DNA of 64,000 nucleotides, from positions 52,841 through 116,840 of the forward strand of contig WJYK01000013.1 in NCBI GenBank assembly GCA_009668225.1. Reading direction: 5' to 3'. Both the position numbers and the translations under genes were made by a program. Positions 7,308-16,381 of the stretch are shown here, in pieces (within the stretch, counting starts at the first letter, position 1; each line of letters starts with the position of its first letter). A model generated the notes under the pieces. The model was not told the origin of the DNA. It saw only the letters and a program-made list of their open reading frames with translations, and did not search any database. Origin of the DNA: Enterobacteriaceae bacterium RIT693 (GTDB taxonomy: Bacteria > Pseudomonadota > Gammaproteobacteria > Enterobacterales > Enterobacteriaceae).

Positions 7308-7739
7308 TCAAAGTTCGGTTGATGATTCCCGTTCGGTTTTTAATAAATTACCGACGTTGAAACCGCTATCAGGAAACATGTCTTCAATGAGGGTTGCGAT
7401 TTCATTTAGCGGTAAATCACGGTTGTTAAACACTTCCAGCAAGGTGGGAATATTGAAACCACAGAATAAAAAAATATCATTCTGGGTTAACAGGAGTTCG
7501 CTCGCTAAATTACAAGGCGACCCGCCCATCATATCTACCAGAATAAGTACGCCATTACCCTGATTAAGCGCCTGGTAGGTTTCTCGTAGTGAAGTGCGAG
7601 CGTTATCAATCGAGGTATCTTCCTGAATTAATACCACCGCAACGTGGTTTTGCTTACCCACAAGCATTTCGGCGCAGGTTAGCGCCCCCTCGGCAAAGGG
7701 GCCATGGCTGACTAAGATGACCGGGATCTCGGTTGGCAT
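7308..7739 (-). CDS. PTS mannose-family IIA component
   Basis: The 143-aa protein contains the IIA(Man) active-site motif SHGPFAEG with His12, which accepts phosphate from HPr, followed by the VDMMGGSPCNLASELL segment. It is cytoplasmic. It is the first gene of a five-gene operon running IIA-IIB-IIC-IID-phosphatase. Its ATG is preceded by GGGAGAG. The 222 bp upstream contain a 9-bp inverted repeat that could be the operator for the adjacent RpiR-type regulator. Confidence 0.92.
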   Translation of the reverse strand: MPTEIPVILVSHGPFAEGALTCAEMLVGKQNHVAVVLIQEDTSIDNARTSLRETYQALNQGNGVLILVDMMGGSPCNLASELLLTQNDIFLFCGFNIPTLLEVFNNRDLPLNEIATLIEDMFPDSGFNVGNLLKTERESSTEL

Positions 7740-7770
7740 TATCTCTCCCTGTATAGTTTTTGGTTACAAT

Positions 7771-7800
7771 ATTACTTTATTTTGTTGTGTTTAAAGTAAT
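7771..7800. promoter_or_regulatory. Inverted repeat upstream of the PTS operon, candidate operator
   Basis: ATTACTTTA and TAAAGTAAT form a perfect 9-bp inverted repeat separated by 12 bases, about 32 bases before the IIA start. A further ATTACTT copy follows at 7804. RpiR-family regulators bind such palindromes, so this may be the binding site of the regulator encoded at 7962-8813. On the reverse strand a possible -35/-10 pair (CTTTAA and TAATAT) overlaps it. Confidence 0.45.
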
Positions 7801-7961
7801 GTTATTACTTCTATCGAGAAAAGGGCGTGATGAGAAGAGCCTTGTCTTCGTTTTGGGAAATCGATCACTTTTTTAAACATCGACAGCGGTGGCGATACGC
7901 CAGAATACCGTGTTGAAGCGGAATAATGTGAGGGACGGGTGTGAAGCCTTGCGTTGGCGGG

Positions 7962-8813
7962 CTATGGCTTATTGTTTAGGTTGTAAAAACGTTCGGCTCG
8001 CGTTTGGCTCTGTTTTAGTAAGCGTTCGTCGTATTGCTGGATAAACAGGTTAGTCACCAGCATATTGATCACCGAAAGCTGTGACATTTTGGAGCGAATC
8101 GGAATGAGTCGAGAAATGCTCTCGGTAGAAATGGTATGCAAGATGAGCCCCGCGAGGGCGGATACGCGGCTTTGCCCCATACGTGTGATCGCGATAGAGG
8201 GAACGCCAAGCTGCTGTGCCAGCGTCAACAGCTTCACGGCTTCGTGGTTATCACCGGAGTGCGAAATAATAATCAGCAGATCGTCTTGATCTAAAGTGTT
8301 TACAATATTGAATTGAATACTGTAATCGAGGTGGCAGCTGACATCTTTCTTTATTTTTATCAGCTGATATTCTAGCTCTTTACCTACCAGACCACTGCTT
8401 CCTGCCCCGTAGATAGCAATTTTATGGCTTTCCCTGATTAACTTGCAGGCGCGTTTGAGCTGCTCCGGATTCATCATCGCATGGGTTTCATCGATGGATG
8501 ATTTTTCTATCAAATGAATTTTTGCGTTTACGGCTTCCAGCGAATCATCAATATTTATATCTTCTTGTAAAACGGACTCGTGATGTTTTGCTCCGGACGA
8601 AGTCATTAAGTCAATTTTAAGATCGCTAAAGCCCTGGTAGCCTAATTTATGACACAGACGCAGAATAGTGGTAGTGCTGACCTCATTGGCTTTCGCCAGC
8701 GTCTGGATGCTCATATTTTTTAATGATTGCTTATTCGCAATAATGTAAGCCGCGACGCCGCGCTCTTTAGCGGATAATCCGTCATTTACTTCGCGCAATT
8801 TTAGGTCAAACAT
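7962..8813 (-). CDS. MurR/RpiR family transcriptional regulator
   Basis: The 283-aa protein has the two-domain RpiR layout. The N-terminal HTH_6 DNA-binding domain includes LSAKERGVAAYIIANKQSL and ANEVSTTTILRLCHKLGYQG. The C-terminal SIS sugar-phosphate domain includes IAIYGAGSSGLVGKELEYQL and DDLLIIISHSGDNHEAVKL. Such proteins sense a phosphosugar and repress or activate nearby catabolic genes. It is on the same strand as the PTS genes and 222 bp upstream of them, so it very likely controls that operon. The ligand is probably the phosphorylated product of the PTS (inference). Confidence 0.9.
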   Translation of the reverse strand: MFDLKLREVNDGLSAKERGVAAYIIANKQSLKNMSIQTLAKANEVSTTTILRLCHKLGYQGFSDLKIDLMTSSGAKHHESVLQEDINIDDSLEAVNAKIHLIEKSSIDETHAMMNPEQLKRACKLIRESHKIAIYGAGSSGLVGKELEYQLIKIKKDVSCHLDYSIQFNIVNTLDQDDLLIIISHSGDNHEAVKLLTLAQQLGVPSIAITRMGQSRVSALAGLILHTISTESISRLIPIRSKMSQLSVINMLVTNLFIQQYDERLLKQSQTRAERFYNLNNKP

Positions 8814-8924
8814 CTAACACCTTTCATCGGATAAGAATGTTATTTCGTCGCCCATAGTACAATCTCGTACAGGGGTTATCAAATACGTGCCCGTTCAGTT
8901 TTTTTTGCCTGGATCATGAACAAT

Positions 8925-9866
8925 TCACCCGTCATGTTTTCCGCTCTTCGCTGAATTTTGGCTCTGTTTTTCCTGCTTCCGCTTGGCCTCGGCCTTCTTC
9001 TTGTTGCTCATATCGTTGCGGATCTGCGCGTGGCTGATAAGCGCAAAAATAAACGTTCCGCCGCAGATATTCCCGGCCAGGGTGGGCAGTGCGAACGGCC
9101 AGAAAAACTCGCTCCAGTGCAGCGTGCCGTTGAACACGAGATAGAGAATTTCAACCGAACCAACCACGATATGGGTTAAGTCACCCAGCGCGACCAGCCA
9201 GGTCATCAGCACGATAACGAAGATTTTTGCCGAGCCCGCGGCGGGGAACATCCACACCATGGTGGCGATGATCCAGCCGGAGATCATGGCGTTGGCAAAC
9301 ATCTCGCCGGGCGGGTTTTCCATCACCTTCATGCCGATGTCGTCGAAGGCGTTTCGGGTGGACTCGTCAAATATCGGCATATATTCGAAGGCCAGCGCCG
9401 CCAGCGCGGTGCCGACGATATTCCCGAGCAGCACAATGCCCCACAGCCGCATCAGCAGCCAGAAATTGCTCGTGGTCGGATGCTGCATCACCGGCAGCAC
9501 GGCGGTAACGGTGTTTTCGGTAAACAGCTGCTGGCGAGCCATGATGACGATGATAAAGCCGAAGGTGTAGCCGAGATTTTCCAGCAGGAAATTGCCGGGC
9601 ACGCCGACCAGGTTAACGTGAAAAATGCCTTTCGCCAGCAGCGAGGCGCCCATCGACAAACCTGCGGCGACGGCCGACCAGAACAGCGCCATGCCGTCGC
9701 GCTCCAGCTCTTTTTGCCCGTCCTGACGGATGTGCTCGTGGATTGCCATCGCGCCGGAGGGCAGGCGGTCTTCATCCACCTCGATTTGCTTGCCGCTCGA
9801 CTTCTCGTCGCTGTCGACTTCCAGTTCGTCGGTTTTGGCTATTTTGTCGTTCTCGATCTTGTTCAT
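8925..9866 (-). CDS. yfdC: YfdC, formate/nitrite transporter (FNT) family inner-membrane protein
   Basis: The 313-aa product is close to E. coli YfdC in length and order of features: a hydrophilic acidic N-terminus of about 55 residues (DELEVDSDEKSSGKQIEVDE), then six membrane helices of the FNT channel family with AAGLSMGASLLAKGIF, FGFIIVIMARQQLFTENT and IVGTALAAL, and a basic C-terminal tail. FNT proteins form pentameric channels for small monovalent anions; the substrate of YfdC is not established. In E. coli yfdC lies directly between argW and mlaA. Here the PTS locus separates it from argW, and ccm and its divergent promoter region separate it from mlaA. Confidence 0.93.
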   Translation of the reverse strand: MNKIENDKIAKTDELEVDSDEKSSGKQIEVDEDRLPSGAMAIHEHIRQDGQKELERDGMALFWSAVAAGLSMGASLLAKGIFHVNLVGVPGNFLLENLGYTFGFIIVIMARQQLFTENTVTAVLPVMQHPTTSNFWLLMRLWGIVLLGNIVGTALAALAFEYMPIFDESTRNAFDDIGMKVMENPPGEMFANAMISGWIIATMVWMFPAAGSAKIFVIVLMTWLVALGDLTHIVVGSVEILYLVFNGTLHWSEFFWPFALPTLAGNICGGTFIFALISHAQIRNDMSNKKKAEAKRKQEKQSQNSAKSGKHDG

Positions 9867-10068
9867 TAGAGCAATTCCTGGTCAGAAAGCGTTCACTTAA
9901 GCGTAGCGGTTTTTAGCCCACCGCTTTGCCGAATGGGAATAATCGCTCCTGCTTTGATCTGAGTAAGCGTATTAACTCTAATGGAGTAGTTTAAGGTGCC
10001 GGGGCAACCTGAAGAAAACGGGGCGGTATGATATGCTTAGCGTCACCCGAGACAAGGAGCGCCTCCCG

Positions 10069-10674
10069 ATGCTACAAGCCCGACAATTGACCTGCCAGCG
10101 TGATGAACGCACGCTGTTCAACGCGCTGTCGTTTAGCGTTGAGCCAGGCGAAATGGTGCAGGTAGCGGGCAAAAACGGCGCGGGTAAAACCACGCTGCTG
10201 CGTATCCTGGCCGGGTTGGCGCAGGCCGATGAGGGCGAGGTTTTCTGGCAAAACCAGCCTTTGCGCCGCCAGCGCGATAACTTCCACGGCGACTTGCTGT
10301 GGATTGGCCACCAGCCGGGCATCAAAGCCGTTCTCACGCCTTTTGAAAATCTCACCTTTTTTCATGCCGATGCTGTTGAAGAGCAGCTGTGGGCCGCGCT
10401 CGAGCAAACCGGGCTGCTCGGTTTTGAAGATTTACCCATCAACCAGCTTTCAGCCGGGCAGCAGCGCCGCGCCGCGCTCGCTCGCCTTTGGCTTTCCTCG
10501 GCAAAGCTCTGGCTCCTCGATGAGCCGTTTACCGCGCTGGACGCCGCCGGTATTGAACGCTTAACCCAGCGCCTGCAGCAGCATGCCGAAGCGGGCGGAA
10601 TGGTTATCCTCACCAGCCATCAGCCGCTTAGCTGTTCTGTACGCCAGATTCATTTGCAGGAAACTCACCCATGA
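10069..10674 (+). CDS. ccmA: Cytochrome c maturation ATPase CcmA
   Basis: ATP-binding subunit of the CcmABCD complex that releases haem-loaded CcmE. The 201-aa product shows Walker [10 protein letters not shown] (residues 34-42), the ABC signature LSAGQQRR (from 127) and Walker B LWLLDEP (about 147-153), and lacks the extra domains of larger importers. AAGGAG nine bases before the ATG at 10069 supports this start over an upstream in-frame ATG at 10033. It is the first gene of the operon and overlaps ccmB by four bases. The 202-bp gap to divergent yfdC holds the promoter region; I could not pick out a confident FNR or NarL site. Confidence 0.95.
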   Translation: MLQARQLTCQRDERTLFNALSFSVEPGEMVQVAGKNGAGKTTLLRILAGLAQADEGEVFWQNQPLRRQRDNFHGDLLWIGHQPGIKAVLTPFENLTFFHADAVEEQLWAALEQTGLLGFEDLPINQLSAGQQRRAALARLWLSSAKLWLLDEPFTALDAAGIERLTQRLQQHAEAGGMVILTSHQPLSCSVRQIHLQETHP

Positions 10675-11330
10675 TAAGGCGCATTTTTTGGCGTGAGCTG
10701 CAGGTGGTGTTTCGTCGTGGGGCTGAAATCGCTAACCCGCTGTGGTTCTTCCTGATTGTGATTACGCTGTTCCCGCTCGGCGTTGGCCCGGAGCCTCAGC
10801 TACTCGCGCGTATTGCGCCGGGGATAATCTGGGTCGCGGCCCTGCTGGCCTCGCTGATGGCGATGGACAGGCTATTCCGGGACGACTTTCAGGACGGCTC
10901 GCTGGAGCAACTGATGCTGATGCCGGTGCCTTTGCCGCTGGTGGTGCTGGCGAAAGTGACCGCTCACTGGGTGGTCACCGGGCTGCCGCTGCTGCTGCTT
11001 TCCCCGCTGGCAGCCTTGCTGCTCGGGCTGGATTTCTACGGCTGGCAGGTGATGGCAGCCACTTTACTGCTGGGGACGCCGACGCTGAGCTTCCTCGGCG
11101 CGCCCGGCGTCGGGCTGACGGTTGGGCTGAAGCGGAGCGGGGTATTGCTCAGTCTGCTGGTGCTGCCGTTAACCATCCCGCTATTAATTTTTGCCACCGC
11201 CGCGATGGATGCCGCCTCGATGCATCTGCCGGTGGAAGGCTATATAGCAATCCTTGGCGCGCTGCTGGCCGGCAGCGCCACGCTAAGCCCGTTTGCTACC
11301 GCTGCGGCGCTGCGGGTAAGCGTTGCATAA
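10671..11330 (+). CDS. ccmB: Haem exporter subunit CcmB
   Basis: A 219-aa, very hydrophobic protein with about six membrane helices, beginning [20 protein letters not shown] and with the family segment [20 protein letters not shown]. It forms the membrane part of the CcmABCD ABC-type complex in the inner membrane. The ATG overlaps the ccmA stop (ATGA), so translation is coupled. Length is the same as in E. coli (about 220). Confidence 0.95.
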   Translation: MIRRIFWRELQVVFRRGAEIANPLWFFLIVITLFPLGVGPEPQLLARIAPGIIWVAALLASLMAMDRLFRDDFQDGSLEQLMLMPVPLPLVVLAKVTAHWVVTGLPLLLLSPLAALLLGLDFYGWQVMAATLLLGTPTLSFLGAPGVGLTVGLKRSGVLLSLLVLPLTIPLLIFATAAMDAASMHLPVEGYIAILGALLAGSATLSPFATAAALRVSVA

Positions 11331-11359
11331 CTTTATTCTTTGTTTTGTGAGCAAAAACT

Positions 11360-12100
11360 ATGTGGAAAACATTACATCAGCTTGCTAAACCGGAGCGGCT
11401 TTATCACTTCTGCGGCCGTCTGCTGCCCTGGCTGGCTATCCTCAGCGCTGTGCTGCTGTTGGTTGGCTGCGTCTGGGGCTTTGGTATTGCACCGGCAGAC
11501 TACCAGCAGGGGCAAAGCTACCGGATTATGTACCTGCACGTTCCGGCGGCCATGTGGTCGATAGGCATTTACGCCAGCATGGCGATTGCGGCCTTTATTG
11601 GTCTGGTGTGGCAGATAAAAACCGCCGATCTTGCGGTGATGGCGATGGCGCCCGTCGGCGCGGCGTTTACCTTTATTGCACTCGTCACCGGTTCAGCCTG
11701 GGGCAAGCCGATGTGGGGCACCTGGTGGATTTGGGACGCAAGGCTGACCTCCGAGCTGGTGCTGCTGTTCCTCTACGTGGGCGCGATTGCCCTGTATAGC
11801 GCGTTTGACGACCGCCGCCTTGCGGGGCGCGCCGCCGGGATTCTGGTGCTGGTCGGCGTGGTGAACCTGCCGATTATTCATTTCTCTGTCGAGTGGTGGA
11901 ACACGCTGCACCAGGGATCCACCAATATGCAGCAAAGCATTGACCCGTCGATGCGTACGCCGCTGCGCTGGACTATTTTCGGCTTCCTGGCGCTGTTTAT
12001 CACGCTCACCCTGATGCGCCTGCGCAACCTGCTGCTGCTGCAGGAAAGCCGCCGTCCTTGGGTGTTAGCGCTTGCTAACGGTAAAGGAGCAAAATCATGA
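11360..12100 (+). CDS. ccmC: Haem-handling protein CcmC
   Basis: CcmC attaches haem to CcmE in the periplasmic face of the inner membrane. The 246-aa protein carries the tryptophan-rich haem-handling motif WGTWWIWD (residues 119-126) flanked by the two essential histidines, His60 (IMYLHVP) and His184 (NTLHQG), at the same positions as in E. coli. Six membrane helices are apparent. It follows ccmB after 29 bp and overlaps ccmD by four bases. Confidence 0.96.
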   Translation: MWKTLHQLAKPERLYHFCGRLLPWLAILSAVLLLVGCVWGFGIAPADYQQGQSYRIMYLHVPAAMWSIGIYASMAIAAFIGLVWQIKTADLAVMAMAPVGAAFTFIALVTGSAWGKPMWGTWWIWDARLTSELVLLFLYVGAIALYSAFDDRRLAGRAAGILVLVGVVNLPIIHFSVEWWNTLHQGSTNMQQSIDPSMRTPLRWTIFGFLALFITLTLMRLRNLLLLQESRRPWVLALANGKGAKS

Positions 12101-12309
12101 CATGGGCGTTCACTGACTGGCGCGAGTTCTTCGCCATGGGCGGCTACGCCTTTTACGTCTGGCTGGCGGTGGCCTTTACGCTGTTGCCGCTGCTTGGGCT
12201 GATTTTCCATACCCGCTACCAGCACCGCGCCATTCTGCGGGCGGTGGCTCGCCAGCAAGCCAGAGAGCAGCGTATCCGCGTCGCTCGCCAGCGCCAGGAG
12301 GAAGTTTAA
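12097..12309 (+). CDS. ccmD: CcmD, small subunit of the haem export complex
   Basis: A 70-aa protein with one membrane helix (AFYVWLAVAFTLLPLLGLIF) and a basic, Gln/Arg-rich cytoplasmic tail, the standard layout of CcmD. It stabilises the CcmABCD complex and helps release holo-CcmE. It overlaps ccmC by four bases and is immediately followed by the GTG of ccmE. Confidence 0.92.
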   Translation: MTWAFTDWREFFAMGGYAFYVWLAVAFTLLPLLGLIFHTRYQHRAILRAVARQQAREQRIRVARQRQEEV

Positions 12310-12789
12310 GTGAATCCGCGTCGTAAAAACCGGCTTTATCTGGCCGTGGCGGTACTGGCGGGGCTTGGGCTGACCATCACGCTCGTGCTCTATGCCCTGC
12401 GCAGCAATATCGACCTGTTTTATACCCCCGGCGAAATTATCTATGGCAAAGGCGAAAGCCGGCTGATGCCGGAAACCGGGCAGCGTCTGAGGATCGGCGG
12501 CATGGTGATGCCGGGCAGCGTAAAGCGCGACAGCCAAAGCCTGAAGGTCAGCTTCAAGCTGTATGACGCTCGCGGCGTGGTGGACGTGACCTACGAGGGC
12601 ATTCTGCCGGATCTGTTCCGCGAGGGGCAGGGCGTGGTGGCCCAGGGCGTGATGGAAGGTGCCACGCTTATCCACGCCAAAGAGGTGCTGGCGAAGCACG
12701 ATGAGAACTACACGCCGCCGGAAGTAAAAGCGGCGATGGAGCAAAATCACCAGCAGGCCCCGGAAGTGTACAAGGATAACGCCCCATGA
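12310..12789 (+). CDS. ccmE: Haem chaperone CcmE
   Basis: Periplasmic haem chaperone anchored by one N-terminal helix ([20 protein letters not shown]). The haem-binding His130 is present in the motif LAKHDENY with Tyr134, as in E. coli. The 159-aa frame begins with GTG directly after the ccmD TAA; AGGAGGAAG just upstream is an excellent ribosome-binding site and supports this start. The flexible C-terminal tail ([14 protein letters not shown]) is typical. Its end overlaps the ccmF start. Confidence 0.95.
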   Translation: MNPRRKNRLYLAVAVLAGLGLTITLVLYALRSNIDLFYTPGEIIYGKGESRLMPETGQRLRIGGMVMPGSVKRDSQSLKVSFKLYDARGVVDVTYEGILPDLFREGQGVVAQGVMEGATLIHAKEVLAKHDENYTPPEVKAAMEQNHQQAPEVYKDNAP

Positions 12790-14741
12790 TGCCGGAAATC
12801 GGTGGTTTCTTACTGTGTCTGGCGCTCGGCTGGTCCTTGCTGCTAAGCATTTACCCGCTCTGGGGCGTGGCGCGCGGCGACAAGCGGCTGATGGCCTCCG
12901 CGCGGCCGTTCAGCTGGGCGCTGTTTATTACCCTTTGCGCGTCATTCCTGATCCTGGTTAACGCCTTTGTGGTGAACGACTTCAGCGTGCTGTATGTCGC
13001 TAATAACGCCAATACCGAACTGCCGGTCTGGTATCGCGTGGCGGCAACCTGGGGCGCGCACGAAGGGTCTTTGATGCTGTGGGTGCTGATGATGAGCGGC
13101 TGGACGTTTGCCGTTTCGCTCACCGGGCGCAGCATGCCAAAAGAAGACCATGCCCGCGTGCTGGCGGTAATGGGGATGATTAACTTCGGCTTCCTGCTGT
13201 TTATTATTTTCACCTCTAACCCGTTTATCCGCACGCTGCCGGATTATCCGCTGGAAGGGCGCGACTTAAACCCGCTGCTGCAGGACATAGGCCTGATTGT
13301 GCATCCGCCGCTGCTGTATATGGGCTATGTTGGCTTTTCCGTGGCGTTTGCTTTCTCGATTGCGGCCCTGCTGGGCGGCAGGCTGGATAGCGCCTGGGCG
13401 CGCTGGACTCGTCCGTGGACGCTGGCGGCATGGGCTTTCTTAACCGTTGGGATCGTGCTTGGCTCGGCGTGGGCCTATTACGAACTGGGCTGGGGCGGCT
13501 GGTGGTTCTGGGACCCGGTGGAAAACGCCTCGTTTATGCCCTGGCTGGCTGGCACGGCGCTGATCCATTCGCTCTCGGTCACCGAAAAGCGCGGCAGCTT
13601 TAAGGCCTGGACCGTGCTGCTGGCGATTAGCGCCTTCTCGCTTTGCCTGCTGGGCACGTTCCTGGTGCGCTCCGGCGTGCTGGTGTCGGTGCACTCTTTT
13701 GCCTCCGACCCGGCGCGCGGTATGTTTATTCTCGCTTTCCTGGTTGTTGTTATCGGCGGCTCGCTGCTGCTGTATGCGGTAAAAGGCAGCAAGGTGCGTT
13801 CCCGCGTGAGCAACGATCTCTGGTCGCGCGAGTCTTTCCTGCTCGGCAATAACATCTTGCTGATTGCCGCCATGCTGGTGGTTTTGCTGGGCACGCTGCT
13901 GCCGCTGGTGCATAAGCAGCTTGGGCTGGGCAGCATTTCTATCGGCGAACCGTTCTTTAATACGATGTTTACCGCGCTGATGGCGCCGTTTGCGCTGATG
14001 CTCGGCATCGGGCCGCTGGTTCGCTGGCGGCGCGACGAACCGGGCAAGCTGCGCAAGCATCTGCTGGTGGCCGTGGTCGTGACGCTGGTTCTGTCGCTGC
14101 TGCTGCCGTGGCTGATGCAGGATCGCGTTGAAGCGATGACGGTGGTCGGCCTGCTGATGGCTATCTGGGTCTTTGTGCTGGCGCTGATGGAGGTTTATCA
14201 GCGCGCCACGCACCGCCACGGTTTCTGGGATGGGTTACGCAAAATTCCTGCCAGCCACTGGGGCATGGTTTCCGCGCATCTTGGCCTGGCTGTGACGGTG
14301 GTCGGCATCGCCTTTAGCCAGAGCTACAGCGTGGAGCGAGACGTGCGCATGAAGTCCGGCGACAGCATTGATATTCATCAGTATCACTTCGTGTTCCGCG
14401 AAGTGCGGGACATCACCGGCCCTAACTATCGCGGCGGCGTGGGCGTTATCGACGTCACCCGTAACGGCAGGCCGGAAGCCACGCTGCACGCTGAAAAACG
14501 TTTTTATAACAGCAACCGGGCGATGATGACCGAGGCAGCCATCGACGGCGGTTTCACCCGTGACCTCTATGCCGCGCTGGGCGAAGAGCTGGCCGACGGC
14601 AGCTGGGCGGTGCGCCTTTATTACAAACCTTTCGTGCGCTGGATTTGGGCGGGCGGGCTGCTGATGGCGCTCGGCGGGCTCTTCTGCCTGTGCGACCCGC
14701 GTTATCGCAACCGTAAAGTTAAGCCGGAGGCCGCCGTATGA
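12786..14741 (+). CDS. ccmF: Cytochrome c haem lyase subunit CcmF
   Basis: Large inner-membrane protein (651 aa, about 13-15 helices) that ligates haem to apocytochrome c together with CcmH. The haem-handling motif WGGWWFWD lies at residues 236-243, and [10 protein letters not shown] with the conserved His173 lies in an earlier segment. The last 150 residues include the periplasmic domain with [20 protein letters not shown]. Translation is coupled by four-base overlaps with ccmE and ccmG. The start MMPEIGG matches the family. Confidence 0.96.
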   Translation: MMPEIGGFLLCLALGWSLLLSIYPLWGVARGDKRLMASARPFSWALFITLCASFLILVNAFVVNDFSVLYVANNANTELPVWYRVAATWGAHEGSLMLWVLMMSGWTFAVSLTGRSMPKEDHARVLAVMGMINFGFLLFIIFTSNPFIRTLPDYPLEGRDLNPLLQDIGLIVHPPLLYMGYVGFSVAFAFSIAALLGGRLDSAWARWTRPWTLAAWAFLTVGIVLGSAWAYYELGWGGWWFWDPVENASFMPWLAGTALIHSLSVTEKRGSFKAWTVLLAISAFSLCLLGTFLVRSGVLVSVHSFASDPARGMFILAFLVVVIGGSLLLYAVKGSKVRSRVSNDLWSRESFLLGNNILLIAAMLVVLLGTLLPLVHKQLGLGSISIGEPFFNTMFTALMAPFALMLGIGPLVRWRRDEPGKLRKHLLVAVVVTLVLSLLLPWLMQDRVEAMTVVGLLMAIWVFVLALMEVYQRATHRHGFWDGLRKIPASHWGMVSAHLGLAVTVVGIAFSQSYSVERDVRMKSGDSIDIHQYHFVFREVRDITGPNYRGGVGVIDVTRNGRPEATLHAEKRFYNSNRAMMTEAAIDGGFTRDLYAALGEELADGSWAVRLYYKPFVRWIWAGGLLMALGGLFCLCDPRYRNRKVKPEAAV

Positions 14742-15295
14742 AGCGCCGCTATCTGTTTATTCCGCTGGCGCTGTTTATGCTGCTGGCCTCGTTGCTGCTC
14801 TGGCAGCTGGCGCGTAACGCGCAGGGCGAAGCGCCCACCGATCTGGAGTCGGCGCTGATTGGCAAACCGGTGCCGGTGTTTCGCCTGGAATCGCTCGACG
14901 AGCCCGGCAAAGAGTGGGGCCGCGAAGTCCTTGCGGACGGCAAGCCGCTGCTGCTGAACGTCTGGGCGACCTGGTGCCCAACCTGCCGCGCCGAGCATAA
15001 GTTTCTGAACGGGCTGGCCGTGCAGGGCGTGCGTGTGGTGGGTATGAACTATAAAGACGACCGCCACAAAGCGATTAACTGGCTGCGCGATCTCGGGAAC
15101 CCGTACATGTTAAGCCTGTTTGACGGCAACGGCATGCTGGGGCTGGATCTCGGCGTGTACGGCGCGCCGGAAACCTTCCTGATCGACGGCAAAGGGATCG
15201 TTCGCTATCGCCATGCGGGCGATCTGAACGATCGCGTCTGGCAGCAGGAGTTAAAACCGCTGTGGGAGAAATACAGCCAGGAGGCGGGATCATGA
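14738..15295 (+). CDS. ccmG: Thiol:disulfide interchange protein CcmG (DsbE)
   Basis: Membrane-anchored periplasmic thioredoxin that keeps the CXXCH cysteines of apocytochrome c reduced. The N-terminal anchor (RRYLFIPLALFMLLASLLLW) is followed by a thioredoxin fold with the active site WATWCPTC (Cys80, Cys83) and the family-specific GAPETFLIDGKG region holding the cis-proline loop. It is 185 aa, the same as in E. coli, and overlaps ccmF and ccmH by four bases each. Confidence 0.95.
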   Translation: MKRRYLFIPLALFMLLASLLLWQLARNAQGEAPTDLESALIGKPVPVFRLESLDEPGKEWGREVLADGKPLLLNVWATWCPTCRAEHKFLNGLAVQGVRVVGMNYKDDRHKAINWLRDLGNPYMLSLFDGNGMLGLDLGVYGAPETFLIDGKGIVRYRHAGDLNDRVWQQELKPLWEKYSQEAGS

Positions 15296-16368
15296 TGCGC
15301 GCAGTTTCCTTGCTTATCGGCATGCTGTTCAGCCTTCACGCGGCGGCGGCCATCGATACCTTCACTTTTAAGGATGAAGCGCAGGAGCAACAGTTCCGCC
15401 AGCTGACCGAAGAGCTGCGCTGTCCTAAGTGCCAGAACAACAGCATTGCGGATTCAAACGCGATGATAGCCTCCGACATGAAGCTCAAGGTTTATGAGCT
15501 GATGCAGCAGGGCAAAAGCAAGCCGCAGATCGTCGATTACATGGTGGAGCGCTACGGGCATTTCGTCACCTACGAGCCGCCGTTGACGCCTGCGACGGTT
15601 ATCCTCTGGGCGCTGCCCGCGCTGTTTGTGGTCGGCGGTATCGGCGTTATCGTGCTGCGCAGCCGCAGGCGGCAAAAGATTTCTCTGGCGGAGGATTATT
15701 CGGCGCAGTCTGGGGCGGTAGCCAGGGGAAAAATCTCGCTGTGGGTCTTTTTACCCGGGGCGCTGATCCTCGTGGCGGTCAGCGCTGGCAGTTATCTGAA
15801 AACCGCCGGGCTGGGCCAGCTACAGGCCTGGCGGCAGGCGACCGCCGAGACGCCAGCGTTGTTAAAACGTGTTCTCGACCCGCAGGCCGCGCCCCTGACT
15901 ATGGAAGAGATGGCGCGTCTTGGGTTAGGATTACGCACGCGATTGCAGCAACAGCCTGATAATCTTGAAGGCTGGATGATGCTAGGACGCATTGGCATGG
16001 TGCTAAATAACGCCACGACGGCGACACAAGCTTTTGCTCATGCGTATAAACTTGCGCCCGCAAACGGCGAGGCAAAGCTGGGCTATGCTGAAGTATTGAC
16101 CCGCTCCGCCGACGCGCAGGACAACCAGCTGGGTGGCCTCCTGCTCCGCGAAATGCTAAAAGATGACCACACGAATATTCGCGTGCTCAGCCTGCTGGCG
16201 TTCAATGCCTTTGAGCGGCAGAACTACCGTGAGGCGATTGGCGCGTGGGAAATCATGCTGAAAGTTTTACCGGCTAACGACCAGCGCCGCGCCGTCATTG
16301 AGCGCAGCATCGATCAGGCGAGGGCCCAAACTGAACCGGGCACCACTGAAAGCGCAGATAAACAATAA
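15292..16368 (+). CDS. ccmH: Cytochrome c maturation protein CcmH (fused CcmH-CcmI type)
   Basis: The N-terminal part has a signal peptide and the redox motif LRCPKCQNNS with Cys44 and Cys47, which handles apocytochrome thiols; a membrane helix follows at about 104-124. The C-terminal part (from about 190) has tetratricopeptide-like repeats such as LEGWMMLGRIGMVLNNATTA that present the apocytochrome, as in CcmI. This fused form is usual in E. coli relatives. I chose the ATG at 15292, which overlaps the ccmG stop as ATGA, giving 358 aa; upstream extension to 15262 would remove the signal peptide character. It is the last ccm gene, 13 bp before mlaA. Confidence 0.93.
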   Translation: MMRAVSLLIGMLFSLHAAAAIDTFTFKDEAQEQQFRQLTEELRCPKCQNNSIADSNAMIASDMKLKVYELMQQGKSKPQIVDYMVERYGHFVTYEPPLTPATVILWALPALFVVGGIGVIVLRSRRRQKISLAEDYSAQSGAVARGKISLWVFLPGALILVAVSAGSYLKTAGLGQLQAWRQATAETPALLKRVLDPQAAPLTMEEMARLGLGLRTRLQQQPDNLEGWMMLGRIGMVLNNATTATQAFAHAYKLAPANGEAKLGYAEVLTRSADAQDNQLGGLLLREMLKDDHTNIRVLSLLAFNAFERQNYREAIGAWEIMLKVLPANDQRRAVIERSIDQARAQTEPGTTESADKQ

Positions 16369-16381
16369 GAGGGAAACGCTA

